Assembly: GCA_963726785.1 (NCBI GenBank) | Contig: CAVSDJ010000007.1 | Location: 2,170,001 to 2,234,000 of the forward strand | DNA: 64,000 bases | Source of the DNA: DATEKX01 sp963726785 | GTDB taxonomy: Bacteria > Acidobacteriota > Blastocatellia > UBA7656 | Direction: 5' to 3' | Shown: positions 36,614 through 45,477 of the stretch, one piece after another | Layout of the letters: each line of letters starts with the position of its first letter | Position numbering within the stretch: position 1 is the stretch's first letter | Position numbers and translations under genes: made by a program | Notes under the pieces: model-generated | Databases searched by the model: none | What the model was told of the DNA's origin: nothing | The model's input: only the letters and a program-made list of their open reading frames with translations

Positions 36614-37004
36614 CCTTGCGTGAGTGCGGTGGAGGATCAATGCTCGACTTGCCTATGATTCCTTCCAACACAATGCCTCTTCTCAGTTTCGGCCTTCATC
36701 TTGCCCTGTCGCTTGTTCATCTCTGGGTCACACCCCTCTTGCCTTCTTGCTCAGGATTGCGCTCTCTCAATGCGATCTCGCTCTACTGATGCAGTTGCGA
36801 ACAAACGGACAACAATGCTTGAACAAGCGGCAGGGCAAAGCTATGCTCTTGCTCGCCGACAGATCGTTGCCTGATGTAGCGCTTGATAACAACGAGGCCA
36901 TGCGGCATAAACAGGGTGGAGCAACAGCGACCAACAGATTTGAGTCGAAGCAGAAGGGAGAAAGAAGAATCTGGCAATGAAACAGGTCATAGAAATAAAG
37001 ACGG
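36614..37004 (+). ncRNA. Cassette 15: family C
   Basis: 391 bp and almost identical to cassette 13 (CCTATG for CCAATG near the start), with the same 14-bp long-range helix. Confidence 0.55.
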
Positions 37005-37097
37005 GTCTAACTAGAGCATGCAGCGGAGGCCGCGAAGCGAGTTTCTCATGGTTACTTTCAGTTCTCCGCGCGGCCCCGCTGATGCTGGGTGTTATAC
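37005..37097 (+). other. attC15 (type I)
   Basis: R'' GTCTAAC and R' GTTATAC; 93 bp, identical to attC13 except for the last R' bases, which belong to cassette 16. Confidence 0.88.
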
Positions 37098-37256
37098 GCT
37101 CGCGTGCGAAATGACTTGAATACACGAACGCCTCCGCGCTGGCAGGTCTACAATGACTTTCAGTGAGATGCCGCGCTTGTCTTGACTGGCGCGAGTTTCA
37201 ATTCTATTTTGGAGGCGCGGCCTTTGGGCGCTGAGGCGTGCGGGCAAAGACGCGCC
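37098..37256 (+). ncRNA. Cassette 16: ORF-less family A
   Basis: 159 bp. P3 GCCGCGCT (37170-37177) pairs with GGCGCGGC (37214-37221), closing with a U-G pair. A small ACTTTCAGT hairpin precedes it. Identical to cassette 49. Confidence 0.55.
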
Positions 37257-37359
37257 GTCTAACTACAGCATGCAGCGGAGCGCGGTTATCTGGTTTCACA
37301 TGATGCGCGTTGGCTGAGTTGGTCTACAGCAACGCGCCCGCTGATACTGGGCGTTAGAC
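37257..37359 (+). other. attC16 (type II)
   Basis: R'' GTCTAAC and R' GTTAGAC; 103 bp. Confidence 0.88.
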
Positions 37360-37564
37360 AGTCGCGTACGAAATGCTTTGAGTGCCCGAACGCCGCCGTG
37401 CCGTCAGTGGACGAGATTGATCTGAGCCATCGCCGCGCCGCAGAAACGTGAAGCCGAATATGCAAACAGAAGCATAGAACAGCATCGTGCAAGCTGATAT
37501 TGTAAGAGTGATTTGGCAGCAAGCGGCGCGGCAGAAGGCCCGGCGGCGTATCAAATGACACGAT
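37360..37564 (+). ncRNA. Cassette 17: ORF-less family B
   Basis: 205 bp, P3 a perfect 10-bp helix. Its middle (AATATGCAAACAGAAGCATAG) is shared with cassettes 35 and 63 but differs from other B members. Confidence 0.55.
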
Positions 37565-37667
37565 GTCTAACTACAGCATGCAGCGGAGCGCGGTAAGCTG
37601 GTTTCAAATGGCTTGCTCCGGCTGAGTGGGTCTACAACAACGCGCCCGCTGATGCTGGGCGTTATAC
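37565..37667 (+). other. attC17 (type II)
   Basis: R'' GTCTAAC and R' GTTATAC; 103 bp. Confidence 0.88.
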
Positions 37668-37826
37668 GCTCGCGTACGAAATGGCTTGAATACACGGACG
37701 CCTCCGCGCTTGCGAGTCTGCAATCACTTATAGTGAGATGCCGCGCCTGAGTTGACACGCTGCTGAAACGAAACTGTTTTGGAGGCGCGGCAGAGGGGCG
37801 CGGCGGCGTGGAGGCGATGACGCTCG
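37668..37826 (+). ncRNA. Cassette 18: ORF-less family A
   Basis: 159 bp. Hairpin CACTTATAGTG; P3 TGCCGCGCC with GGCGCGGCA (9 bp); P2 ACGCCTCCGCGC with GCGCGGCGGCGT (one mismatch). P1 is short (GCGT/ACGC). Closest to cassette 36. Confidence 0.55.
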
Positions 37827-37916
37827 GTCTAACTACAGCATGCAGCGGAGCGCGCGAAGGAGGCTTCTCATGCTTGTCAGTGATTGCCGCGCGCCCGCTG
37901 ATACTGGGCGTTAGAC
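37827..37916 (+). other. attC18 (type III)
   Basis: R'' GTCTAAC and R' GTTAGAC; 90 bp. One of three family A cassettes with a type III site. Confidence 0.88.
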
Positions 37917-38119
37917 CTCGCGTACGAAATGAAGTGAGTGCCCTAACGCCGCCGCGCCGCCAGTCGGCGACATTGTTGCGAGTGATCGCCGCGCCGCAGA
38001 GGCGCTAGGCGGAATACGCAAATAGAAGGATGGATAGCATGCGACAGGCTGAAACTGTAACAGTGAAGACGAGGCAAGCGGCGCGGCGGGAGGCTTGGCG
38101 GCGTGTGACAAGACACGAT
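37917..38119 (+). ncRNA. Cassette 19: ORF-less family B
   Basis: 203 bp, identical to cassette 31. A CGCCAGTCGGCG hairpin follows the outer arm, and P3 pairs over 10 bp. Confidence 0.55.
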
Positions 38120-38222
38120 GTCTAACTATAGCATGCAGCGGAGCGCGGTATGCACACTTCAAATGGCTTTCGCTGGCTCAATCGATCTACAGCCCCGCGC
38201 CCGCTGATGCTAGTCGTTAGAC
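38120..38222 (+). other. attC19 (type II)
   Basis: R'' GTCTAAC and R' GTTAGAC; 103 bp; right end GCTAGTCGTTAGAC departs from the usual CTGGGCGTT. Confidence 0.86.
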
Positions 38223-38624
38223 CCTTGCGGCGGTGCTGTTGAGGATCAGTGTTCGGGTTGCCAATCGAAATTCCAACCAACTGCCTCTTTCTCGCTTCAC
38301 ACCTCCCTTCCTGCCGCCGCTTGTTTCTTCTTCTTTCTTGCTCCTGCTTTGCTGCTTGCTTCCACACTCTTGCTATGAAGTCTGGCAGCCCTAATGTGGG
38401 ATTGCACAAGATTAGCCGGGATGGTTCACCAAGCACTAGCACAAAGCTATGCTCTTGCTTGCTGACAGATCGTCGCCTGTTGTAGCGTTTGTGGGTCGGT
38501 CATTTTGGCAATAGAGTAGAAGCAACAATCAGCATCAGCCAACAGCAGAGGGAAACGAGCAAGGGTTCAGATAAAAGCAGAAGGAAGAAATTGGGATGGA
38601 ATCGGTTTGGTAAAATGAAAGCGG
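38223..38624 (+). ncRNA. Cassette 20: family C
   Basis: 402 bp, a second copy of cassette 7 about 8.8 kb away with different neighbours. Confidence 0.5.
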
Positions 38625-38727
38625 GTCTAACTACAGCATGCAGCGGAGCGCGGTAAGCACAGTTGAAAAGGCTTGGGCTAGCTGAGTTAGTCTGCAACAA
38701 CGCGCCCGCTGATGCTGGGCGTTATAC
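38625..38727 (+). other. attC20 (type II)
   Basis: R'' GTCTAAC and R' GTTATAC; 103 bp, same body as attC7. Confidence 0.88.
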
Positions 38728-38886
38728 GCTCGCGTACGAAATAACTTGAATACACGGACGCCGCCGCGCAGGCAGGTCTGCAATCACTTTGAGTGTGGTG
38801 CCGCGCCTGAGTTGACTGGCGCGAGTTTCAATTCTATGTTGAGGGCGCGGCAGAGGGGCGCGGAGGCGTGGTTGCAAAGACGCGAG
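38728..38886 (+). ncRNA. Cassette 21: ORF-less family A
   Basis: 159 bp. P1 CTCGCGT with ACGCGAG (7 bp), P2 ACGCCGCCGCGC with GCGCGGAGGCGT (one G/A mismatch), hairpin CACTTTGAGTG, P3 9 bp. Identical to cassette 37. Confidence 0.58.
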
Positions 38887-38989
38887 GTCTAACTACAGCA
38901 TGCAGCGGAGCGCGGTAAGCTGGTTTCACATGGCTTGCGCTGGCTGAGTAAATCTACAGCCCCGCGCCCGCTGATACTGGGCGTTAGAC
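38887..38989 (+). other. attC21 (type II)
   Basis: R'' GTCTAAC and R' GTTAGAC; 103 bp. Confidence 0.88.
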
Positions 38990-39146
38990 GCTGGCGATTA
39001 AAACCTGCTGCAATGCTCTGTTGGCAGATTGCGCTCTATTAATCCAACATGCCGTACCTGAGCAGGACTGTATGTGATGAAGAGTGTGAAATAGCGCCTG
39101 CTTCAGCTATTATTTTCAAACGGGCGCTATTTATAGGAGAAAGAGA
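38990..39146 (+). promoter_or_regulatory. Cassette 22: structured leader of the 56-aa membrane protein
   Basis: Nested pairings CCTGCT (39004-39009) with AGCAGG (39061-39066) and TGTTGG (39019-39024) with CCAACA (39044-39049) are followed by a perfect 10-bp stem AAATAGCGCC (39089-39098) with GGCGCTATTT (39123-39132). The last stem ends just before the ribosome-binding site, so it could control translation or block upstream transcription. Confidence 0.55.
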
Positions 39147-39317
39147 ATGCCTCAACTCGGACACCTTACAATAGGAACAATAATATTCCTGATCGGCGCT
39201 GTGATATACATCGTAAATCTGGTGCTTAGCTTGGCGCGAAAAGGTACGCAGCTTCCATTCGATGGAGTAGGACTGATGGTGCTCGGATTGGGTCTTGTGC
39301 TTTTGTTCAAGCTTTGA
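39147..39317 (+). CDS. Cassette 22: 56-aa two-TM membrane protein, copy 1
   Basis: The protein begins MPQLGHLTIGTIIFLIGAVI and ends GLMVLGLGLVLLFKL, with two hydrophobic segments joined by a basic loop (SLARKGTQLPFDG). GGAG lies 8 nt before ATG. Four near-identical copies exist in the array (others at 42821, 52153, 56366). The function is unknown. Confidence 0.75.
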   Translation: MPQLGHLTIGTIIFLIGAVIYIVNLVLSLARKGTQLPFDGVGLMVLGLGLVLLFKL

Positions 39318-39362
39318 CGACAGCCATGACGGAGTAATAATACATCAGCATGGATGAACCGC

Positions 39363-39465
39363 GTCTAACTACAGCATGCAGGGGAGCGCGGTATGCACAT
39401 TTCACATGGTTTGGGTTGGCAGAGTAAGTCTACAGCAACGCGCCCGCTGATACTGGGCGTTAGAC
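39363..39465 (+). other. attC22 (type II)
   Basis: R'' GTCTAAC and R' GTTAGAC; 103 bp; GCAGGGGAG here against GCAGCGGAG in sister copies is a point change that weakens the arm. Confidence 0.87.
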
Positions 39466-39666
39466 AGTCGCGTACGAAATGAAGTGAGAGAACGAACGCC
39501 GCCGCGCCGCGAGTCGGCGAGCTTGATCCCAGTCATCGCCGCGCCGCAGAAGCGTATAGTAGAATTAGCAAATGAACAGGCTAGGTTCACTAGAAGTGAG
39601 AGGAAGACAAGTAGGCATGTGCAAGCGGCGCGGCAGAAGGCGCAGCGGCGTCTGCCAAGACACGAT
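39466..39666 (+). ncRNA. Cassette 23: ORF-less family B
   Basis: 201 bp, identical to cassette 41. P3 10 bp; outer ACGCCGCCGCGCC with GGCGCAGCGGCGT. Confidence 0.55.
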
Positions 39667-39769
39667 GTCTAACTATTGCATGCAGCGGAGCGCGGTAAGC
39701 AGGCTTGAAATGGCTTGGGCTAGCTGAGTTAGTCTGAATCAACGCGCCCGCTGATGCTTGGCGTTATAC
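39667..39769 (+). other. attC23 (type II)
   Basis: R'' GTCTAAC and R' GTTATAC; 103 bp. Confidence 0.88.
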
Positions 39770-39928
39770 GCTCGCGTACGAAGAGGCTTGAATAATCGTA
39801 CGCCTCCGCGCAGGCAGGTCAGCAAACACTTCCAGTGGGTTGCCGCGCTAGGATTGACTCGCTCTCGAATCCGATCTAATTTGGAGGCGCGGCGTGAGTG
39901 CGCGGAGGCGTGCAAGCAAGGACGCGCC
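39770..39928 (+). ncRNA. Cassette 24: ORF-less family A
   Basis: 159 bp, a divergent member. P2 is a perfect 12-bp helix (ACGCCTCCGCGC/GCGCGGAGGCGT), hairpin CACTTCCAGTG, P3 GCCGCGCT/GGCGCGGC with U-G closure. Confidence 0.58.
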
Positions 39929-40030
39929 GTCTAACTACAGTATGCAGCGGAGCGCGGTTATCTGGTTTGAAATGGCTTGGATGCCTTCACAATGCAAACT
40001 CAACGCGCCCGCTGATACTGGGCGTTAGAC
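39929..40030 (+). other. attC24 (type II)
   Basis: R'' GTCTAAC and R' GTTAGAC; 102 bp, with an unusual apical sequence ATGCCTTCACAATGC. Confidence 0.87.
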
Positions 40031-40233
40031 AGTCGCGTACGAAATACTGTAAGTGAACGTACGGCGCCGCGCCGCAAGCAAGCGAGATTGGTCTGAGTGA
40101 TGGCCGCGCCGCAGAAGCGTGAGGATGAGTCTGCAAATAGATAGCTAGAGGATGTCAGCCAGAAGCGAGAGGCAAAAATTAAGCAAGAGGCAAGCGGCGC
40201 GGGAGGCGTGGCGGCGTGTAGCAATGACACGAT
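40031..40233 (+). ncRNA. Cassette 25: ORF-less family B
   Basis: 203 bp. P3 pairs over 9 bp (GCCGCGCCG... with ...CGGCGCGG). Confidence 0.53.
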
Positions 40234-40336
40234 GTCTAACTATTGCATGCAGCGGAGCGCGGTATGCACACTTCACATGGCTTTCGCTGGCTCAATCGAT
40301 CTACAGCCCCGCGCCCGCTGATACTGGGCGTTAGAC
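40234..40336 (+). other. attC25 (type II)
   Basis: R'' GTCTAAC and R' GTTAGAC; 103 bp. Confidence 0.88.
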
Positions 40337-40539
40337 AGTCGCGTACGAAATACTGTGAGTAATCGCACGCCACCGCGCCGCCAGTCGGCGATGTAGAACC
40401 GAGTCAATGCCGCGCCGCAGTAGCGTTTAGTTGAGTCTGCAAGTGTAAAGCAAGAGGAAGACTGGTAGAAGGGAGGGAAAACCAATGAGCAAGAGGCAAG
40501 CGGCGCGGGAGGCGAGGCGGCGTGTGGCAATGACGCGAT
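40337..40539 (+). ncRNA. Cassette 26: ORF-less family B (reference structure)
   Basis: 203 bp. P1 TCGCGT (40339-40344) with ACGCGA (40533-40538). P2 ACGCCACCGCGCC (40367-40379) faces GGCGAGGCGGCGT (40511-40523) with two mismatches. P3 GCCGCGCCG (from 40409) with CGGCGCGG (to 40508). Hairpin CGCCAGTCGGCG lies between P2 and P3. Confidence 0.58.
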
Positions 40540-40642
40540 GTCTAACTATAGCATGCAGCGGAGCGCGGTTATCACATTTCAAAAGGCTTGGGCTGGCTAG
40601 ATTGGTTTAAAGCAACGCGCCCGCTGATGCTGGGCGTTAGAC
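40540..40642 (+). other. attC26 (type II)
   Basis: R'' GTCTAAC and R' GTTAGAC; 103 bp. Confidence 0.88.
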
Positions 40643-40744
40643 CCTTACGGGTTGAATTGCAGTGCTGTGTTGCGGTATGAATAACGGAAGAAAAAGAGAT
40701 GGCCAAAGAACGCAGTATCTATTGCGCTGAGTGAGAATTGGATT

Positions 40745-42273
40745 ATGCCGCTATCAGTTTGCCCTGAATGCGATACGCAAGTCTATATAGATAGTTTGCT
40801 AAACAGAGGCGACACTATCGAATGCCCTGATTGCAACTGCCTTCTAGTTATTACTAGCATTGATCCACTCAAAGTGAACTCATATAAAAGGCGAACGAGA
40901 ACAGAATCTCCTCCGAAAAAGGAACGGCAAAGAGTTACTTACTACAGTATTCTAGGTGTAAGTCAAAAAGCATCTATTAACGAAATCAAGAATGCTTATC
41001 GTGAACTTGTCAAACGCTACCACCCTGATAAAAACCCCGATCAAGCCGCAGCAATAAGGCGGACCCAGATCATCAATGAGGCATACTCCGTCTTAAAAGA
41101 CCCTGTAAAACGGTTGGAATATGATAATCTGCTTTCTTTCCAAAATACGCAGGAAAGCACTGAATCTTACCAAGCTGAATCTAAAGCCACTCATTCTGAG
41201 ATTCACCATTACCGCTGTGAAAAATGCAGTAGACAAGATGAAACTTTAAGAATAATCATTTTTCTATGGGTTATCAGTATCTTCTTTGTGACAGTTAAGC
41301 GTGGTCACGGTGGTATATTCTGCTCACGATGTCGAATCAAGTACAGCATCCTCTTTAATCTTGAGGTTTTTCTATTTGGCTGGTGGGGATTCCCTTGGGG
41401 ACCCATTTATACACTCGAAGCATTGTTCAAGAACTTGATAGGTGGAATACAACCACCTGAAAATAATGCGAGCCTTCTTGCCATTCTTGCTTATGACTTT
41501 TATCAGAAAGGGCAGTTGGCAGGAGCTTTTGAATGCCTTAATGAGAGTTACAGGCTCAAGCCCTCTAAGGAAATCAAAGAGTTCTTAGATTATCTTCGCC
41601 CTGAACCCGGCGATAAACCTAGTCGCACATTCTTGGAGAGAGCTTTATCTGTTCATCCAGCTTGGTACAATGCTCCACTCCTCGCAGTACTCTTTACATT
41701 ATCTCTTTTTCTTTTTACCCAGGCAGAAGATAATAAACAAAGCACCTATCCCGCTCAATCGTCCGCACCCGCGACACAACAGAGTACCAATGCTCCAATT
41801 AACACCACACCTGCTAGTAAGCCCGTTGAGCCTGCAAATCCTAAAAGTTTACGGCTAGGAGCTTCCCCTTAGGACAAGGTATAAAAAGCGGACTTTCCAC
41901 CTTGAAAGTAGAAAATGGAACCGAGACAGATGCTCTTGTTAGAGCGATAAAGATTAAAGGCCGAGGGCAAACAATCCGTAATTTCTATATTCCTGCTGGC
42001 GCAAGCTTTACTGCTACAGAGATACCTCCCGGAAAATACATCTTAAAGGTTGCTTTTGGTGTGGACTGGAACTCATCTACTCGCAGATTCAATTTTCGTC
42101 AGGCTTTCAGCAAAACGGAGATATTTGATATTACGGAAGAAATCTTTTCTGAGCCATCGGAAGACGGCATAGTTAGAAGGACAAGATTTTCAAAAATGGA
42201 AATTACACTGCATAAGGTCATAGATGGTAATTTTCGATCTGACCCGATCAGTGAAGACGAATTCTGGCAATGA
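40745..42273 (+). pseudogene. Cassette 27: J-domain zinc-ribbon membrane protein, one frameshift
   Basis: An N-terminal zinc ribbon (CPECDTQVY...CPDCNCLL) precedes a J domain (YYSILGVSQKASINEIKNAY, then YHPDKNPD with the HPD motif that activates Hsp70). Further on come two CxxC pairs, membrane segments and PLLAVLFTLSLFLF. Near 41860-41872, at CCCC, the frame stops; the shifted frame continues PLGQGIKSGLSTLKVENGTE as one domain (RNFYIPAGASFTATEIPPG). A -1 shift would restore about 509 aa. It may be decay or an assembly indel. Confidence 0.75.
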
Positions 42274-42309
42274 AAATGATGAGAGCCATTGTTTAGTTAA
42301 CTCAAACGG

Positions 42310-42401
42310 GTCTAACAATGGCATGCAGCGGAGCGCGCGAATCGAGTTTCTTATCGTTTCGTCAGTGCCGTTCGCGCGCCCGCTGATGCCGGACGTTATA
42401 C
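42310..42401 (+). other. attC27 (type III)
   Basis: R'' GTCTAAC and R' GTTATAC; 92 bp. Confidence 0.87.
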
Positions 42402-42560
42402 GCTCGCGTACGAAATAACTTGAATACACGGACGCCTCCGCGCAGGCAGGTCTGCAATCACTTTGAGTGTGGTGCCGCGCCTGAGTTGACTGGCGCGAGT
42501 TTCAATTCTATGTTGAGGGCGCGGCAGAGGGGCGCGGAGGCGTGGTTGCAAAGACGCGAG
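42402..42560 (+). ncRNA. Cassette 28: ORF-less family A (reference structure)
   Basis: 159 bp, same as cassettes 43 and 66. P1 42403-42409 with 42554-42560 (CTCGCGT/ACGCGAG); P2 42432-42443 with 42532-42543, 12 perfect pairs; hairpin CACTTTGAGTG 42459-42469; P3 42473-42481 with 42518-42526, 9 perfect pairs. Confidence 0.6.
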
Positions 42561-42663
42561 GTCTAACTACAGCATGCAGCGGAGCGCGGTAAGCTGGTTT
42601 GAAAAGGCTTGGGCTGGCTGAGTTAGTCTGAATCAACGCGCCCGCTGATACTGGGCGTTAGAC
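42561..42663 (+). other. attC28 (type II)
   Basis: R'' GTCTAAC and R' GTTAGAC; 103 bp. Confidence 0.88.
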
Positions 42664-42820
42664 GCTAGCGATTAGAACCTGCTGCAATGCCCTGTTGGCA
42701 GATAGCGCTCTATTAATCCAACATGCCGTACCTGAGCAGGACTGTATGTGATGAAGAGTGTGAAATAGCGCCTGCTTCAGCTATTATTTTCAAACGGGCG
42801 CTATTTATAGGAGAAAGAGA
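42664..42820 (+). promoter_or_regulatory. Cassette 29: structured leader, copy 2
   Basis: Same nested stems as in cassette 22, with minor loop changes (GCCCTGTTGG, GATAGCG) that keep every helix. Confidence 0.55.
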
Positions 42821-42991
42821 ATGCCTCAACTCGGACACCTTACAATAGGAGCAATAATATTCCTGATCGGCGCTGTGATATACATCGTAAATCTGGTGCT
42901 TAGCTTGGCGCGAAAAGGTACGCAGCTTCCATTCGATGGAGTAGGACTGATGGTGCTCGGATTGGGTCTTGTGCTTTTGTTCAAGCTTTGA
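42821..42991 (+). CDS. Cassette 29: 56-aa two-TM membrane protein, copy 2
   Basis: It differs from copy 1 by Thr to Ala at residue 11 (TIGAIIF). All other features, including the GGAG site and upstream stem, are the same. The change in a membrane segment is conservative, which suggests the reading frame is under selection. Confidence 0.75.
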   Translation: MPQLGHLTIGAIIFLIGAVIYIVNLVLSLARKGTQLPFDGVGLMVLGLGLVLLFKL

Positions 42992-43036
42992 CGACAGCCA
43001 TGACGGAGTAATAATACATCAGCATGGATGAACCGC

Positions 43037-43139
43037 GTCTAACTACAGCATGCAGCGGAGCGCGGTATGCACATTTCACATGGTTTGGGTTGGCAGAGTA
43101 AGTCTACAGCAACGCGCCCGCTGATACTGGGCGTTAGAC
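43037..43139 (+). other. attC29 (type II)
   Basis: R'' GTCTAAC and R' GTTAGAC; 103 bp. Confidence 0.88.
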
Positions 43140-43529
43140 CCTTGCGACTGCGTGGCGGAGGATCAATGTTCGAGTTGCTAATCAATTCATTCGAGCCAGA
43201 TGCCTCCTCTCGCTTCACTTCACGGCTGCCGTTGCCGCTTGTTCTTCCTTCCTTTATGCGCTCTGTGTGTGCTCGTTGCCTTTTCTTTCATCCCATAGTC
43301 TATAGTTGTCCAGATGCAGGCTCGGGCAAGAAGCGAGCAGGAGAGCAACAAGCGGCAGCAGTTAGCTATGCGCTTGCTCGGCGACAGATCGTTGCCTGTT
43401 GTAGCGCTCGATATCAACAAGGCCATGCGGCATAAACAGGGTGGAGCAACAGTGACCAACAGATTTGAGTCGAAGCAGAAGGGAGAAAGAAGAGTCTGGC
43501 AATGAAACAGGTCATAGAAATAAAGACGG
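43140..43529 (+). ncRNA. Cassette 30: family C
   Basis: 390 bp, near-identical to cassette 8 (AGAGTCTGG for AGAATCTGG near the end). Confidence 0.55.
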
Positions 43530-43621
43530 GTCTAACTAGAGCATGCAGCGGAGGCCGCGAAGCGAGTTTCTTATTGTTGCTTGAATACTTGGCGCGGCCC
43601 CGCTGATGCTGGGCGTTAGAC
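43530..43621 (+). other. attC30 (type I)
   Basis: R'' GTCTAAC and R' GTTAGAC; 92 bp; the apical part differs from attC8 although the cassette body is the same. Confidence 0.88.
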
Positions 43622-43824
43622 CTCGCGTACGAAATGAAGTGAGTGCCCTAACGCCGCCGCGCCGCCAGTCGGCGACATTGTTGCGAGTGATCGCCGCGCC
43701 GCAGAGGCGCTAGGCGGAATACGCAAATAGAAGGATGGATAGCATGCGACAGGCTGAAACTGTAACAGTGAAGACGAGGCAAGCGGCGCGGCGGGAGGCT
43801 TGGCGGCGTGTGACAAGACACGAT
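43622..43824 (+). ncRNA. Cassette 31: ORF-less family B
   Basis: 203 bp, a copy of cassette 19 in a different position. Confidence 0.55.
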
Positions 43825-43927
43825 GTCTAACTATAGCATGCAGCGGAGCGCGGTATGCACACTTCAAATGGCTTTCGCTGGCTCAATCGATCTACAGCCC
43901 CGCGCCCGCTGATGCTAGTCGTTATAC
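43825..43927 (+). other. attC31 (type II)
   Basis: R'' GTCTAAC and R' GTTATAC; 103 bp, body as attC19. Confidence 0.87.
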
Positions 43928-44086
43928 GCTCGCGTACGAGAAGGCTTGAATACTCATACGCCTCCGCGCTTGCGAGTCTGCAGAGACTTTCAGTGAGGAG
44001 CCGCGCTTTAGTTGACTGGTTTGTGATTGAAATCTATGTTGAGAGCGCGGCCAGAGGGCGCGGCGGCGTGCCCGCAAGCACGCGTC
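43928..44086 (+). ncRNA. Cassette 32: ORF-less family A
   Basis: 159 bp, identical to cassette 38. P3 GCCGCGCT (44000-44007) with AGCGCGGC (44044-44051): the last pair is U-A, against C-G in cassette 28 and U-G in 16, a covarying position. Confidence 0.58.
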
Positions 44087-44189
44087 GTCTAACTACAGCA
44101 TGCAGCGGAGCGCGGTAAGCACGTTTCAAATGGTTTGCGATAGCTGAGTAGGTCTACGCCAACGCGCCCGCTGATACTGGGCGTTAGAC
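44087..44189 (+). other. attC32 (type II)
   Basis: R'' GTCTAAC and R' GTTAGAC; 103 bp. Confidence 0.88.
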
Positions 44190-44220
44190 GCCTGACTATT
44201 GTTCGCAAAGGTAATCAATC

Positions 44221-44484
44221 ATGGGTGATCGCATTCAGAAGAAGGAACTCATCAAACTTGTTGCAACTCGTATGAAATCAAACGAAGTAACGGCTGAACT
44301 GTGGATAGATACTATACTTGATACTTTGTATGACTCCTTCAAGGCCGGTCAGAGTGTGACGCTGCGTGGGTTTGGTGGATTCTACGTGAAGCCTAGTCGC
44401 CAGACATGGACATTCAAGTTCAATCCCGGGCAAAAGCTGCGAGCGCTATTTGGGTGGTCATCAACCTACAAGGGAAAGAAATAG
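44221..44484 (+). CDS. Cassette 33: HU/IHF-family DNA-binding protein, copy 1
   Basis: The 87-aa protein fits HU: IQKKELIKLVATRMKSNEVT, a helix, then GQSVTLRGFGGFYVKPSRQT, where the core strand GFGGF is conserved. The DNA-bending arm region is short and changed (no clear RNP arm; WTFKFNPGQKL), so it may bind DNA differently. Its presence in an integron is notable because IHF/HU-type proteins can modulate recombination. A second copy lies at 53770. Confidence 0.82.
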   Translation: MGDRIQKKELIKLVATRMKSNEVTAELWIDTILDTLYDSFKAGQSVTLRGFGGFYVKPSRQTWTFKFNPGQKLRALFGWSSTYKGKK

Positions 44485-44532
44485 GATGATAGGAAGCTTA
44501 ACTTCTCAGCTACTGAGGCCGGAGGATCATAG

Positions 44533-44589
44533 ATGAATTTGAAGGAAATTGAATCGAAGCAGCATTGCTGTGACATCAACGGCGTCTAA
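44533..44589 (+). CDS. Cassette 33: possible 18-aa ORF ending in attC
   Basis: ATG 44533 follows GGAGGATCATAG with ideal spacing and reads 18 codons to a TAA inside R''. The same frame is kept in cassette 53. It may be a small peptide or chance. Confidence 0.3.
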   Translation: MNLKEIESKQHCCDINGV

Positions 44590-44685
44590 CTTCAGCATGC
44601 AGTGGAGCGCGGTAAGCACACTTCAAATGGTTTGCACTGGCTATTGTGTCTACAACAACGCGCCCACTGATGCTGGGCGTTAGAC
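44584..44685 (+). other. attC33 (type II)
   Basis: R'' GTCTAAC and R' GTTAGAC; 102 bp. GCAGTGGAGC with GCCCACTG is a compensated arm variant. Confidence 0.88.
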
Positions 44686-45076
44686 CCTTGCGTGAGTGCG
44701 GTGGAGGATCAATGCTCGACTTGCCTATGATTCCTTCCAACACAATGCGTCTTCTCAGTTTCGGCCTTCATCTTGCCCTGTCGCTTGTTCATCTCTGGGT
44801 CACACCCCTCTTGCCTTCTTGCTCAGGATTGCGCTCTCTCAATGCGATCTCGCTCTACTGATGCAGTTGCGAACAAACGGACAACAATGCTTGAACAAGC
44901 GGCAGGGCAAAGCTATGCTCTTGCTCGCCGACAGATCGTTGCCTGATGTAGCGCTTGATAACAACGAGGCCATGCGGCATAAACAGGGTGGAGCAACAGC
45001 GACCAACAGATTTGAGTCGAAGCAGAAGGGAGAAAGAAGAATCTGGCAATGAAACAGGTCATAGAAATAAAGACGG
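44686..45076 (+). ncRNA. Cassette 34: family C
   Basis: 391 bp, third copy of the cassette 13 subtype (ATGCGTC for ATGCCTC). Confidence 0.55.
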
Positions 45077-45169
45077 GTCTAACTAGAGCATGCAGCGGAG
45101 GCCGCGAAGCGAGTTTCTCATGGTTACTTTCAGTTCTCCGCGCGGCCCCGCTGATGCTGGGTGTTATAC
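45077..45169 (+). other. attC34 (type I)
   Basis: R'' GTCTAAC and R' GTTATAC; 93 bp, body as attC13 and attC15. Confidence 0.88.
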
Positions 45170-45374
45170 GCTCGTGTACGAAATGACTTGAATAGACGGA
45201 CGCCACCGCGCCGCCAGTCGGCCAGATTGCTCCGAGTCATCGCCGCGCCGCAGTAGCGTAGCGCAGAATATGCAAACAGGAACATAGAGCAGCCTCGTAT
45301 AAGCTTATACTGTAAGACTGATTAGGCAACAAGCGGCGCGGGAGAAGGCGCAGCGGCGTCTGCCAAGACACGAT
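45170..45374 (+). ncRNA. Cassette 35: hybrid of family A start and family B body
   Basis: 205 bp. It begins TTATACGCTCGTGTACG like family A but continues ACGCCACCGCGCCGCC like family B. P1 is TCGTGT with ACACGA, fully paired, where most B copies with ACACGA have a mismatch; this is a compensatory change. Confidence 0.57.
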
Positions 45375-45477
45375 GTCTAACTACAGCATGCAGCGGAGCG
45401 CGGTAAGCTGGTTTGAAAAGGCTTGGGCTAGCTGAGTTAGTCTGAATCAACGCGCCCGCTGATACTGGGCGTTATAC
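45375..45477 (+). other. attC35 (type II)
   Basis: R'' GTCTAAC and R' GTTATAC; 103 bp. Confidence 0.88.

Noticed and set aside
39402..39672. Short ORFs of 60-110 codons crossing attC sites and A/B cassettes on both strands
   Set aside because: They arise because the repeats are GC-rich palindromes; starts and stops differ between copies and no ribosome-binding sites precede them.
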